Position numbers and translations under genes: made by a program
Part shown: piece after piece, positions 1-9,540 of the stretch
Position numbering within the stretch: position 1 is the stretch's first letter
Layout of the letters: each line of letters starts with the position of its first letter
Notes under the pieces: generated by a model
What the model was told of the DNA's origin: nothing
The model's database searches: none
What the model saw: only the letters and a program-made list of their open reading frames with translations
Assembly (NCBI GenBank): GCA_014236755.1
Contig: JACCKY010000015.1
Coordinates: forward strand, 1 to 64,000
DNA from: Candidatus Petromonas tenebris
Lineage (GTDB): Bacteria > Bacillota > Clostridia > Peptostreptococcales > Caminicellaceae
Reading direction: 5' to 3'
DNA: 64,000 bases

Positions 1-877
1 CTCGATAAAACCTTTCTCTCACCATTTGTAAAGATTCCGACTACCTCTCCATTTGCTGATATAGTAAAATCATTAATGGTACCAGCGGTATTACCATTCA
101 TAGCTACCCCTTTTGCATCCGAAGTATTGCTATACTGAGTTAGTAAGCTTTCACCGGTATCTTGTGTAAATACACTTTTATCAATTGTAAGTGAGATATC
201 ATCAGTTCCAGGAATAGTTATTGTAAAACTACCATCAGCTGATGTACTACTTCCTACGTCATCAACAATATCAACAAAGTTGCCGCTAGAATCAAATTTT
301 AAATATTTAGGATCAGATGGACCACCAAATAAAGGGGTTCCCGATTCATCTTTAATAACGAATTCCCTGTAACTATTGGCCCCATCAGGTGTATTGGTTC
401 CAAATTCAATGTTAAGTGTATGAACATCTCCTAAACTGTCATATATATCTACAGTAGTTGTATATTTATTATCACCAGAGTTGATATTACCCTCTATTTG
501 TATTTTAGATGTTTTAGTAGCGGCTTTAGTTTCAGACTTATTGATCTGTATTGGCCTCATATTATTATCTAAAACCTTATATCCATTTGGGGCAACTAAG
601 TATCCGAACTTATCTATTGAAAAATTTCCTGCTCTTGTATAATACCTATTCTGAGCATTTACATCATTAGTAAGTATAAAATACCCATTACCATCTATCA
701 TCAAATCAGTGGGGGAGAACCTGCACCTTTTATGGTCTGGCTGAAAACCTCTTGAAATGTAACTTTACTTCCTTTAAATCCAACGGTATTAACATTTGCT
801 ATGTTATTACCGATAACATCCATTTTTGACTGGTGAACTCTAAGACCTGAAACACCAGAATACATCGATCTCATCAT
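1..877 (-). pseudogene. flgE: Flagellar hook protein FlgE, broken by an internal deletion; 3' end outside window
   Basis: FlgE polymerises into the flagellar hook outside the cell. The ATG at 877, behind a GGAGG site, opens a canonical FlgE N-terminus ([37 protein letters not shown]) that stops at TGA 701-703 after 58 residues. A different frame carries the continuation from about 713 to the window edge: [13 protein letters not shown], then a hook-type core with DIYDSLGDVHTLNIEF. The block of roughly 35-40 residues that normally lies between these parts (the GGTNPQQ-type glycine-rich stretch) is missing, and the lost length must be 3n+1 bases to explain the frame change. No other stop is seen in the second part. 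It is the last visible gene of the fla operon. As written it cannot make hook protein. An assembly or sequencing deletion is the main alternative. Confidence 0.9.
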
Positions 878-961
878 AATTATAACCTCCTTTAATTGAA
901 CTGGCCGTAATCAATCTTCTCTTTCAATCAAAGATTGCAAGCTTCCTTAAGAAGGTCCAGC

Positions 962-1339
962 TTATATAATTACGGCTCCGTCTATATTTGTAAATACATT
1001 TTCCTTTAGCTGCTCTCCAGTTGCAGCTGTTATTATTGTATTGTTTTTTATACTTGCTATAAAGGCTTTGTTATCCAAAAGTATCAGGGCTTCCTTTACT
1101 CCCTTTTTACTTGCTTTTTCGATGGCACCATTGATTTTAGTGATATCCTGTTTGTTTAAAGTTATGTTCCTTTGGTTAAGTCTTTCCAGTGCGTGCTTTG
1201 AAAACTTCACCTCTTCTCTTTTATTTATTCCGTTAAGTATTTCCTGAAAGGATTTTTGAGAAATAGGCGAATTCAAAGAATGGTTTTTAACTTTGCTTTG
1301 ATTGAGGGTTAGGTTGTGATTAAATTTGATTTTATTCAA
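962..1339 (-). CDS. Conserved flagellar operon protein (TIGR02530-type)
   Basis: A 125-residue soluble protein of the small family found between flgD and flgE in Firmicute flagellar operons. It has no signal peptide or membrane segment. The diagnostic stretch is FSKHALERLNQRNITL at about residues 46-61, followed by a basic, helix-rich part and a short beta-rich C-terminus (ALILLDNKAFIASIKNN). Its molecular role is not established; position suggests hook assembly. It ends 85 bases before the flgE start and begins 13 bases after flgD, with AGGTTACC-like Shine-Dalgarno sequence. Length is normal for the family. Family assignment is by recognition of sequence and position. Confidence 0.82.
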   Translation of the reverse strand: MNKIKFNHNLTLNQSKVKNHSLNSPISQKSFQEILNGINKREEVKFSKHALERLNQRNITLNKQDITKINGAIEKASKKGVKEALILLDNKAFIASIKNNTIITAATGEQLKENVFTNIDGAVII

Positions 1340-1352
1340 TAAGGTAACCTCC

Positions 1353-1841
1353 CTATTTTGCTTTACTGTCGCTATTTATGTCATAACTTTCAAAAGCTTT
1401 ATTTAAATTTATCAATTGATTTATCATTTCAGTGTCATTATTTAAAGATTCAGATTGTGTATTTTCTATGTTTTTAAAGGAACTCTTCAAGCTACTTAGA
1501 GAATCAAGGATGCTATCTTTTAACTCATTTAATGAATTGTTAATGTTTTCATTTTGTTCGTCTATAGATTCTTTAATCTTAGATAAAGATTCTAAATTGC
1601 TGTCAAACTTCTGATTTAATTGCTGCAGTTGTTCAAGAGAACTGAACTGTGCCATTTGAGCTATGAACTCTTTGTCCTCAACAGGATTAAGAGGGTCCTG
1701 GTTTTGAAGCTGAGTTACAAGTAGATTTAAAAAAGCATTTTTATCTAACTTTTTATTTTGATTATAATTTGTTTTTTCTATACTGTTGGTAAATAAGTTG
1801 TTGCTGTCCTTATTATTTGTTACAGAATACGAATCTGCCAT
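1353..1841 (-). CDS. flgD: Flagellar hook capping protein FlgD
   Basis: FlgD sits at the tip of the growing hook and caps FlgE polymerisation, then is replaced by hook-associated proteins. The 162-residue protein contains the family's conserved N-terminal export/capping region at about residues 33-75: [35 protein letters not shown]. After it comes a long serine/asparagine-rich helical tail with no sign of the C-terminal FLG/tudor-like domains of longer FlgD proteins, so this is the short Gram-positive form. It begins 16 bases after the FliK gene with a GGAGG site. The substrate it caps, FlgE, is broken in this sequence. Confidence 0.93.
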   Translation of the reverse strand: MADSYSVTNNKDSNNLFTNSIEKTNYNQNKKLDKNAFLNLLVTQLQNQDPLNPVEDKEFIAQMAQFSSLEQLQQLNQKFDSNLESLSKIKESIDEQNENINNSLNELKDSILDSLSSLKSSFKNIENTQSESLNNDTEMINQLINLNKAFESYDINSDSKAK

Positions 1842-1857
1842 TTACTACACCTCCTTT

Positions 1858-3141
1858 TTATGCGAGAAAGTCGATAGTTGAATTTAGGTTAATCCTTTTA
1901 GGTTGATTTAACATATAGGTGCTATTATCTAGTATCTGACTTTGATTTAGAGAAGTTCTTTTGAGCTTCTTTTTGCCTTGTAATAGTAAATAAGGATTAG
2001 TATTTTCTTTTGAATTTTGATTAACTGAAACATTGAATTCTTGTACTGCAAATCCCTTATCACTTAAAGTATTTCTTAGATCCTCTAAATTAGATTCTAT
2101 TGCTTGCTTGACTGTTTGACTTTCTACATCAAACTTGGCTACTAACATTCCTCTTTCAATAACAATTTTCATAGATAAATTTCCAAGATTATCTGGTTTT
2201 AGTTTTAGATACATCTCAGACGTTTCATCAGTAAGACTTAGTTTAGCACTTTCTATGATTTGGTTATATATGCTATTGTTTGTAAATTTGGGAACATTTT
2301 GTGCTAATTGTTTGCTTTCAACTAAATTTATATTTCTAAAATCTTCAACCTGTTGATTTTTTATATTTAAAAAATCAATATTCTTACTTGATTCCAAATT
2401 GCTTGCAATATCTTTTGGGTTTAAAGTAGTTCCCTTAGAAGGCGTACTATTACTGAAAAATTCAATAGATTTGAACTTTCCATCTTCATCAGGAATCTTT
2501 TTTCCTAAATTTGAAACTTTACCTACTTGCTCCACTTGTTGAGATTTTGAAATTGCTGAGGTTTCATTATTTTTATTAGCTATAGAATACAGATCTGATT
2601 TTAGTGACTGCAATAGTTGTTGAATTTCTTTTATTTTTAAAGCATTTGTTTCTAAAGATGACATGCTTTCAAAATTTGAATTTTCAATTAGATTTTTTAT
2701 TTGATTAAATATAGCTGTCACTTCTAGGCTTGATTTTTCCATAGTGAATTTTGAAACTAGATTTTGAAGTTCAGTAACTCTTAGGTCTAAGTTTTCTAAA
2801 TCTACACTTTTTAAGTCTTTCATTAATCCGTCAATAAAGGCAATTATTTCATCCTTTGCATTATTGTCTACAGAATCAGAAACATCATTTTTTCTATTTC
2901 CATTTGAGTCGACCTCTATTTGCTTTGTTTTGCGTTTCGAATCTGAACTATTAGTCTTGTACTTGGGGGAAATACTAGGATTTTTTTCACCCTTGTTAGG
3001 TTTTTTTACTTCTTTTTGACTAGATAATGTTTCTTTAAAGCTGGTATTATTTGAATATTCATTTTCTTGTAAAAACATATTAGTTTGTTGAGATTTATTA
3101 TTATCTAACAAGAATGATTTTGTATTTACTGTATTGATCAT
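1858..3141 (-). CDS. fliK: Flagellar hook-length control protein FliK
   Basis: FliK is the secreted ruler that stops hook growth and switches export specificity through FlhB. About 427 residues: a polar, low-complexity N-terminal half typical of FliK, then the conserved C-terminal FliK domain (Flg_hook) with EMYLKLKPDNLGNLSMKI, RGMLVAKFDVESQ and LEDLRNTLSDKGF at about residues 310-370. I place the start at the ATG at 3141, which follows AGGAGGTGA at a normal distance; a TTG 18 bases further upstream lies inside that ribosome-binding site. It lies between the MotE-like gene and flgD, as ylxF-fliK-flgD in Bacillus. Confidence 0.9.
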   Translation of the reverse strand: MINTVNTKSFLLDNNKSQQTNMFLQENEYSNNTSFKETLSSQKEVKKPNKGEKNPSISPKYKTNSSDSKRKTKQIEVDSNGNRKNDVSDSVDNNAKDEIIAFIDGLMKDLKSVDLENLDLRVTELQNLVSKFTMEKSSLEVTAIFNQIKNLIENSNFESMSSLETNALKIKEIQQLLQSLKSDLYSIANKNNETSAISKSQQVEQVGKVSNLGKKIPDEDGKFKSIEFFSNSTPSKGTTLNPKDIASNLESSKNIDFLNIKNQQVEDFRNINLVESKQLAQNVPKFTNNSIYNQIIESAKLSLTDETSEMYLKLKPDNLGNLSMKIVIERGMLVAKFDVESQTVKQAIESNLEDLRNTLSDKGFAVQEFNVSVNQNSKENTNPYLLLQGKKKLKRTSLNQSQILDNSTYMLNQPKRINLNSTIDFLA

Positions 3142-3191
3142 ATCTTCACCTCCTTTCAAATTGATATTAAGATTTATATTCTAAATAGATG

Positions 3192-4442
3192 TTAAAGACT
3201 TGGTATGGTTAGTTTTCTAGATATTTCCGAAGACAAATTGTCCCCTAAAAAAGATAGTACTGATGCTAGTTTGCGATCATCAAAATTTTTAAGTATGGCC
3301 AGAGCAAGATCTTCATCAGTAATAGTGATAACTTCTCCATTATCTAAAAAATATTTTTTTGGTGTACCGGCATTTCCTATGAGTCGTTTGATTAAAGCGG
3401 ATATTTGTCTGTTATCCATTTTTTCATAAATACTTGACATCTCAGCAACGTTATTATTAAACTGTCTATATATTTTCATAGCTTTTAATATATCTTCTGT
3501 TAGTAGATCTCTACCAGTTGACAAAATTTCCTGTTCTTTTATTTTGTTAATTAACTCCATTACAAAATCATCATTATTTACTTTAGAAAGAACCTGTGCA
3601 CTTTTTAAAACTCCCATATTGCGATAGATGGAAGCTAACTCATCTAAAACATAGGTTTGGGTATTGCCAATAATATTAACAAGTTTATCAGGACTTTCGA
3701 TAGAATAAATATCAGCTATATTGTTAAGGTTAGCTTGTCTATCTTTAATCGAAGCAATAAGAGCTTCCATGTTTCTTCGCTTTTCATCTGAAGAAATATT
3801 TTCCAAAATATTATTTCTTATATCTTCATTTAAGTTGCTTAAAAGCATTATTGCAGTATCTTCCTTCATGTTTTCAAATATAACTCCTAAGTCTTTAAAG
3901 CTCGTACTACCATTATCTAAAGATGAAATTATTTTATCTATAGCAGTAATAGGTGAAAGTTTTTCATAAAATTCAGCTTTGCTTAGAACTTCCCTTTCTT
4001 TTTCTCTTTCAATTTGATTTAAGGTACTTACAAGAACATCCTTTTTGATTGAATTTCTCCTTATGCTTTCAACAATAGTTTGTGTTTTATTTGAGTTTAA
4101 CTTTAACATAACTTTAATAATATCGCTATATAGTTTTTCATCTTCATTTTTAATCAATGTTAATTTATCTGTAGCCCTATCGTTATCTATTTCTACTAAA
4201 TAATTTGCAATTGATTTTACCTGAGAACTCAATTCCTCCTTAGTCGGATATGCTTTGAAGTAATCTCCTATTTTCCCAGGAAGCTTTGTCAAGTATCTAT
4301 TCATCTGCATTTTAATATCATCATTAGTAGAATATATTATTCCTAATATTAATATCGGCAGCAAAATAAAAATGGTAAATAGTATAAGGAAAATTTTACC
4401 GATACCTAGTTGTTTTTCGGAATCTGTTTTATTTTTAGCCAT
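3192..4442 (-). CDS. MotE/YlxF-position flagellar membrane protein with MgtE-N-like repeats
   Basis: About 416 residues. One N-terminal membrane helix (IFLILFTIFILLPILILG, about residues 17-37) is followed by a long extracytoplasmic or cytoplasmic helical region. Helical repeats of the MgtE N-terminal/FliG-like type are visible (DRATDKLTLI, TAIMLLSNLNEDIRNNIL, and near the C-terminus EKMDNRQISALIKRLIG and LALAILKNFDDRKLASVLSFLG). It occupies the place of ylxF/motE between fliJ and fliK, where the Bacillus protein is a chaperone for the stator, but it is about twice as long. I start it at the ATG at 4442 with AGGTGA upstream; a GTG nine bases earlier overlaps that site. Its role in motility is inference from position and fold. 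Confidence 0.75.
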   Translation of the reverse strand: MAKNKTDSEKQLGIGKIFLILFTIFILLPILILGIIYSTNDDIKMQMNRYLTKLPGKIGDYFKAYPTKEELSSQVKSIANYLVEIDNDRATDKLTLIKNEDEKLYSDIIKVMLKLNSNKTQTIVESIRRNSIKKDVLVSTLNQIEREKEREVLSKAEFYEKLSPITAIDKIISSLDNGSTSFKDLGVIFENMKEDTAIMLLSNLNEDIRNNILENISSDEKRRNMEALIASIKDRQANLNNIADIYSIESPDKLVNIIGNTQTYVLDELASIYRNMGVLKSAQVLSKVNNDDFVMELINKIKEQEILSTGRDLLTEDILKAMKIYRQFNNNVAEMSSIYEKMDNRQISALIKRLIGNAGTPKKYFLDNGEVITITDEDLALAILKNFDDRKLASVLSFLGDNLSSEISRKLTIPSL

Positions 4443-4447
4443 GTTCA

Positions 4448-4894
4448 TCACCTATTTACAATACTATTTGAGTATGTTACTAGTTGATCTATATTTTTCT
4501 CTTCAATTGATTTTAATTTTTCTTTATAATGAGTTAAATCTTTTTCTTTAATATTTTCCATAATTTTCTTTTCTTTTAAAATTTCAACTAGTTCACTTTT
4601 TATCAAGTTAGCTTTTTCTTTCTTTTGAATGACTCTATCATTTTGGTGTTTTATTTTTGAATTTAATATATTTTTGTATGATTCCATATTTCTTAGCAAA
4701 TGCAATTTACAGCCCTTTTCCAAGTTGGTTTTTATTAAATTTGAGTAGGTTGCACTTTCATCAATTAGTTTTTTTAATTTGTTTTCTTCTTGGTGCAGTT
4801 CACTATAAACTAAACCTAAATTATTTTTGATTTGATTTTCTTTATTTTCAAGTAAATTTAATATGCTTTCATATCTAAATTTGAATTTGTACAT
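4448..4894 (-). CDS. fliJ: Flagellar export chaperone FliJ
   Basis: FliJ is the coiled-coil stalk of the flagellar type III export ATPase, binding inside the FliI hexamer and contacting FlhA. The 148-residue product is almost entirely charged heptad-like coiled coil with no hydrophobic segment, beginning YKFKFRYESILNLLENKE, which is the usual FliJ opening. Sequence conservation in this family is low, so the call rests on length, coiled-coil character and position directly after fliI (22 bases between stop and start). It ends six bases before the MotE-like start. Confidence 0.87.
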   Translation of the reverse strand: MYKFKFRYESILNLLENKENQIKNNLGLVYSELHQEENKLKKLIDESATYSNLIKTNLEKGCKLHLLRNMESYKNILNSKIKHQNDRVIQKKEKANLIKSELVEILKEKKIMENIKEKDLTHYKEKLKSIEEKNIDQLVTYSNSIVNR

Positions 4895-4915
4895 GTTAAA
4901 TCACCTTTCGCAAAA

Positions 4916-6226
4916 CTACACTATAGTAATTTGCTTTAGAGTCTGTAAAGTAGCATCAAAATCAAATTTTTCGTTTACGTTCTGTTTGAGAAAATCATTA
5001 AATAGATCGATTTTTTCTATGGCTAAATCGATTTTTTTATTACTTCCTTTAGAATAGGCGCCGATATTAATTAAATCTTCAGCTTCTCTATATATCGACA
5101 AATATTCTTGAAAAATTTTAGCAGAGTTTAGATGATCATTCTCTACAATGTTTGGCATTACTCTGCTAACACTGTTTAATATATCCACTGCAGGATAGTG
5201 CCCTTGAGTAGCAAGTTTTCTTGACAAAACAATATGCCCGTCAAGTATACCCCTTACTGTATCAGATATAGGTTCATTTAGATCGTCTCCATCAACGAGT
5301 ACAGTGTACAATCCAGTAATAGAACCCTTTTGAGAATTACCAGCTCTTTCTAAAAGTTTTGGAAGCACGGCAAAAACTGAAGGTGTATATCCTCGGGTAA
5401 CCGGTGGCTCACCTATTGCTAGTCCAACCTCACGTTGTGCCATAGAAAATCTAGTAAGAGAATCCATCATTAAGAGGACATCCTTGCCTAAATCTCTAAA
5501 ATATTCAGCTATTGCAGTGGCAAGAAGTGCTCCTTTAGTTCTGACTAGAGCTGGTTGGTCAGATGTAGCAACAACCACAACGGATCTTTTTAAACCTTCT
5601 TCCTGTAGTTCATTTTCAATAAATTCCCTAACTTCCCTGCCACGTTCACCGATCAAAGCAATAACATTTACATCTGCTTTGGTATTTTTTGCAATCATTC
5701 CCATTAAAGTACTTTTACCAACGCCACTTCCAGCAAATATTCCGATTCTTTGTCCCTTACCGCAGGTAACCAAGCCATCTATTGCTTTTATACCTAAAGG
5801 GAGGATTTCAGAAATTTTATCTCTCAGCAAAGGATTTGGAGGCAAATTATTTACAGGGTACTTTTTTTTAGAGACAACGGTTCCATTACCATCTAAAACA
5901 TTACCAAGACCGTCTAAAATGCGTCCCAACAGCTGCTCACCTACATTTACCTTTAAGGAGTGTCCAGTGGCTACTACTTTACTACCCGGGCCTATACCAT
6001 TCATTTCCCCTAAGGGCATTAGAAGAACGTTCTCCTCTCTAAATCCTACTACTTCAGATTTAATTGGCATACCTCCTTTAAGAGGATAGATATAACATAC
6101 TTCACCAAGTTCTACTGCCGGACCTAAGGATTCAATTGTTAACCCTACTAATTTAGACACTTTGCCGCTATATCTAATTAAATTTGCATGCTTGATAGAG
6201 TCTGAATATTTTCCTATAAAAGACAT
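4916..6226 (-). CDS. fliI: Flagellum-specific ATPase FliI
   Basis: ATPase of the flagellar type III secretion apparatus, related to F1-beta; it unfolds and delivers substrates to the export gate in complex with FliH and FliJ. 436 residues, the normal length. Visible: N-terminal beta-barrel (to about 100), Walker A GSGVGKST at about 166-173, the GERGREVREF motif around 193, Walker B DVLLMMDSLTRF near 250, and the AQREVGLAIGEPP stretch. It begins one base after the fliH stop and is followed by fliJ. No defects seen. Confidence 0.97.
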   Translation of the reverse strand: MSFIGKYSDSIKHANLIRYSGKVSKLVGLTIESLGPAVELGEVCYIYPLKGGMPIKSEVVGFREENVLLMPLGEMNGIGPGSKVVATGHSLKVNVGEQLLGRILDGLGNVLDGNGTVVSKKKYPVNNLPPNPLLRDKISEILPLGIKAIDGLVTCGKGQRIGIFAGSGVGKSTLMGMIAKNTKADVNVIALIGERGREVREFIENELQEEGLKRSVVVVATSDQPALVRTKGALLATAIAEYFRDLGKDVLLMMDSLTRFSMAQREVGLAIGEPPVTRGYTPSVFAVLPKLLERAGNSQKGSITGLYTVLVDGDDLNEPISDTVRGILDGHIVLSRKLATQGHYPAVDILNSVSRVMPNIVENDHLNSAKIFQEYLSIYREAEDLINIGAYSKGSNKKIDLAIEKIDLFNDFLKQNVNEKFDFDATLQTLKQITIV

Positions 6227-6227
6227 G

Positions 6228-6968
6228 TCACTCGCCCCTTAGTAGCTCTTCAAATATCTCTTTAACATGGTTAAACTGCGTCCAAATGCTGCTGTCAATG
6301 CTGCCCGATGATGTGTCTATAATACAACTTCCCTTTCTAAGCGATTTATCCTGTTTAATTTGTATATCGCTAATATTCTCACTTAAAGCGAGTATTTTAT
6401 CTTTTATGCTGATTACAAAATCATAATCTTCAGGGCTAACTCTTAAGATTAAATTTTCAGTAAAAGCACATTTCTCCAATCCTAATTGTATTAAGTTATA
6501 AATAGTTTCATAATCTTCTTCAACTTTTTTGTTTAAAATTTTTTCCACCGTATCTATAACTAGAGATATTACATCTTCTTCAATATCTTTTAATAACTGT
6601 TTCTTTGATTTCAGAACTGCTTCTTTAATGTTCAGGGCTTCTGTTATAAGGCTTTCGGCTTGTTTTTTTCCTTCTTCAAAGCCAAGTTCTTTGCCTTTTT
6701 CATAGCCATCTCTTTGAGCCTGTTGCATAATGTTTTTTGATTTTTCATAGGCTTCGCCAATGATTTTTTCAGCTTCTTCTTTGGCTTCTTTGATTTTCTT
6801 TTGCACTTTTTTTTCAACTTCCAACTCTTTGGCTTTAGTTTCGTGAAACTCTTTTTTATTATTACCGTCATCAATTTTTTTGTTTTTTTTATCTGTTAAA
6901 ATTCTAGATGAGAGTATAAACTTATCTTTATCGATTACTACTTGTGATGACTTTAGGATCCTAGACAA
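6228..6968 (-). CDS. fliH: Flagellar assembly protein FliH
   Basis: FliH is the peripheral stator-like subunit that holds and regulates FliI. 246 residues: a lysine/glutamate-rich coiled coil (about 40-130) with repeated small-xxx-small spacing typical of FliH/AtpF (EEAEKIIGEAYEKSK, GYEKGKELGFEEGKKQAE), then the compact C-terminal domain (DVISLVIDTVEKILN, LRVSPEDYDFV, GSCIIDTSSGSIDSS). Its start overlaps the end of fliG by eight bases, showing tight translational coupling. No defects seen. Confidence 0.94.
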   Translation of the reverse strand: MSRILKSSQVVIDKDKFILSSRILTDKKNKKIDDGNNKKEFHETKAKELEVEKKVQKKIKEAKEEAEKIIGEAYEKSKNIMQQAQRDGYEKGKELGFEEGKKQAESLITEALNIKEAVLKSKKQLLKDIEEDVISLVIDTVEKILNKKVEEDYETIYNLIQLGLEKCAFTENLILRVSPEDYDFVISIKDKILALSENISDIQIKQDKSLRKGSCIIDTSSGSIDSSIWTQFNHVKEIFEELLRGE

Positions 6969-7930
6969 TTATTTCATCTCCTCCACCACGGGAAATAATT
7001 ATTTCTCCAGCTTCCTCAAGTTTTCTTATTATGTTAACAATTTTTTGTTGGGCTTCTTCTACATCTCGAAGTCTTACAGGCCCCATAAATTCCATATCTT
7101 CTTTAATCATTTCGGACATTCTCTTAGACATATTTGCAAATATTATATCTTTAACCTCTTGTGTAGCACCCTTTAATGCAATAGACAGTTCATTGTTGTC
7201 AACCTCCCGAATAAATCTCTGTATAGAAACACTGTCAAGCGTAATAATATCTTCAAATACAAACATTCTCTTTTTAATTTCTTCAGCTAATTCTGCATCT
7301 TGTATTTCTAGTGTTTCCATGATGAATTTTTCTGTCCCCCTATCTACGGAGTTTAATATATCAACTATAGTTTGTACCCCACCTGTAGTTGTATAGTCTT
7401 GCGTTACCATCGAAGAAAGTTTTCTTTCTAAAACATACTCTACTTCCTTTATTATCTCAGGAGAGGTCCTGTCCATAGTCGCGATTCGTTGTGCTACATC
7501 TGCCTGTTTATCCTGAGGCAGAGAAGAAAGTATTTGTCCTGCCTGACTAGAATTTAAATAAGATAGAATCAGTGCAATAGTTTGAGGATGCTCATTTTGG
7601 ATAAAATTAAGCAGTTGATTTGCATCAGCTTTTCTAACAAAATCAAATGGCCTTACCTGCAATGACGCAGTAAGCTTGTTTATGATTTCCAAAGCTTTAT
7701 TGGAACCCATTGCCTTTTCTAGAACTTCTTTGGCATAGCCTATACCGCCTTCAGAAATATAGTTTTGAGCTAAACATATTTGATAAAACTCCTCAATTAC
7801 CTTTTCCTTTTCTTCAGGTGAAATTTTTCTCATGTTTGCAATTTCAAGGGTTAACTCTTCTATTTCATCATCAAGCTATTAGTAAAATTGCAGATTTTTC
7901 ACGTCCACTTAATCCAACTTTTCTTCCCAT
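6961..7930 (-). pseudogene. fliG: Flagellar motor switch protein FliG, broken near its N-terminus
   Basis: FliG is the rotor protein that binds FliF with its N-terminus and receives torque from MotA with its C-terminus. A normal start (ATG 7930) gives MGRKVGLSGREKSAILLIA and then TGA at 7871-7873. The rest of FliG is intact in another frame from about 7868 down to 6961 (DDEIEELTLEIANMRK, then all armadillo and C-terminal charged helices, ending IIISRGGGDEIIV). The 14-15 residues that normally join these, the LGxxxSAxxFKHL block, are missing, with a lost length of 3n+2 bases. The in-frame ATG at 7833 has no Shine-Dalgarno sequence and would give a 290-residue protein lacking the first FliF-binding helices. 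The downstream fliH overlap is preserved. Confidence 0.9.
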
Positions 7931-7943
7931 AGTAAAAACACTC

Positions 7944-9497
7944 CTAATCTTCATTTAACCAAGATCTTAATAATTGTGCAACTGCTTCAGGTTTCTTATC
8001 GACAAATTTTTCGATTTGATATTTATAAGTAGACTTATCATTTACATCCAGGTCTATTTCTTCTACATCATCGACTTCATCGGAAATAGTTTGCTGTAAA
8101 ATTTCATCTACTTTATTTTTTCTTCGCTTAATCCTGTAAACTAGGAAAATAGCTCCTATTATAATTAATGAAGAAATAATGCCTATACTTAAAACAGGTA
8201 AATTGTTTAAAAATTCAGATTTTTTTCCACTGCTAACAGTAACTATCTGATCCTGAGAAGAGTTATTGAAGTCTTGGGCCATAACTTCAACCACTTTTGT
8301 TTCTAATCCAGCAGCAGCAGATATTAGATTTATAAGTTCTTGTTTATGTTCATCGGTTAATTCACCATTTACAAGACTTTTTTTGTTTAATATAACTGCA
8401 ACAGTTATATTTTTAATTTGTCCTGGAGCTTTAACTATATCTTTTCTGATCTCATTGAGTTCATAATTCACTTGTTTATTTTCTTTGATGTATTTGGAAC
8501 CATCAGCATTGATTTCATTATATTTAGTTATTGCTTCTGAATTTGAATCAGTACCTGGTGGCCCCCCTTCAGTTCCATTTATCACCTGTTCCTTTAATTC
8601 AGCCATGCTTCTAATCAATCCTGCTGTTTCTCCATCTAGAGGGGGAGAAAATTCAGTTATATTGGTAACTTCCTTATTGAAGTCTAAACTCACATTAACC
8701 ATTACGTCCACATTATCTGAGCCGTAAATACGTGAGAGAAGTTTTGTGATATTATTTTCTAATCTACTTCTGATTTCATGTTGCAAATCAATCTGATTAT
8801 TTATTGTAAACTGAGTAGTGTCCTTTGATGACTGATTTAGTACACTGCCTGTTTCATCATGGACAGAGACATTTTCAGGTTTCAGACCTTCAACGGCATT
8901 CGATACTAGCATGACTATTCCGTTTACTTGTTGTGGTGTTAATCTAAAACCGGGTTTTAAAGATAAAAAAACTGATGCTTTTGAGTACTTAAACTGTTCA
9001 GTTAAAAAGTTATCATTATCTGGTACAGTTAAATGAACACGGGCATCTTCCACTCCATTTATCTCTTTAATAGTTTCAGCAAGAGAATTCATTTCAGCCA
9101 TCAAATATTTTAATCTCTTATCTTCGTTGGTCATTGTGAAACTATTATTGTTGAATGCTTCCTGCCAGGTTATTCCTTTACTAGGAAAGCCTTCGATTGC
9201 CAAGTCCATCCTAGCCTTGTTAACACTTTCTTTTGGAACTAGGATTGTAGTACCTCCGTTGTTTTCTTTCCATGGAATATTCATTTCATCGAGTTTTCTC
9301 GTTATTTCTCCAGCTTCTTCCAAGCTTAAACCAGTATACATTTTAACATAATTTGGTCTAGTAAAATAAAATATAGAAAGGGATATACTTAATATTAAAA
9401 AAAAGCTGCCTAACCCTATCTTGACTTTTTGTTTTTTATCAAGAGACTGAAAATATTCGTTGAGTTGATTCCTGATTTTTCCCAAAGAATCCCCCAT
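7944..9497 (-). CDS. fliF: Flagellar MS-ring protein FliF
   Basis: FliF forms the membrane MS ring on which the rotor and export apparatus assemble. 517 residues, normal. Two membrane helices are visible, one near the N-terminus (FFLILSISLSIFYF, about 31-45) and one near the C-terminus (LSIGIISSLIIIGAIFLVY, about 435-455). Between them are the ring-building domains with LAETIKEINGVEDARVHL and KASVFLSLKPGF (secretin/YscJ-like) . The cytoplasmic tail (KFVDKKPEAVAQLLRSWLNED) is the FliG-binding peptide and ends with the conserved W. It precedes the broken fliG by 14 bases. Confidence 0.96.
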   Translation of the reverse strand: MGDSLGKIRNQLNEYFQSLDKKQKVKIGLGSFFLILSISLSIFYFTRPNYVKMYTGLSLEEAGEITRKLDEMNIPWKENNGGTTILVPKESVNKARMDLAIEGFPSKGITWQEAFNNNSFTMTNEDKRLKYLMAEMNSLAETIKEINGVEDARVHLTVPDNDNFLTEQFKYSKASVFLSLKPGFRLTPQQVNGIVMLVSNAVEGLKPENVSVHDETGSVLNQSSKDTTQFTINNQIDLQHEIRSRLENNITKLLSRIYGSDNVDVMVNVSLDFNKEVTNITEFSPPLDGETAGLIRSMAELKEQVINGTEGGPPGTDSNSEAITKYNEINADGSKYIKENKQVNYELNEIRKDIVKAPGQIKNITVAVILNKKSLVNGELTDEHKQELINLISAAAGLETKVVEVMAQDFNNSSQDQIVTVSSGKKSEFLNNLPVLSIGIISSLIIIGAIFLVYRIKRRKNKVDEILQQTISDEVDDVEEIDLDVNDKSTYKYQIEKFVDKKPEAVAQLLRSWLNED

Positions 9498-9540
9498 TTT
9501 AACACCTCACTCCTAGTTTGATTAAGACATATCTATTGGT

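Noticed and set aside
5484-6089. Long open frame opposite fliI
   Set aside because: Antisense shadow of a conserved gene; no ribosome-binding site or recognisable product. The same holds for the long antisense frames opposite hslU (13202-13822) and rnhB (21873-22547).
6644-6874. Lysine-rich open frame inside fliH
   Set aside because: Out-of-frame reading of the fliH coiled-coil segment; composition follows from the AAA/GAA-rich codons.
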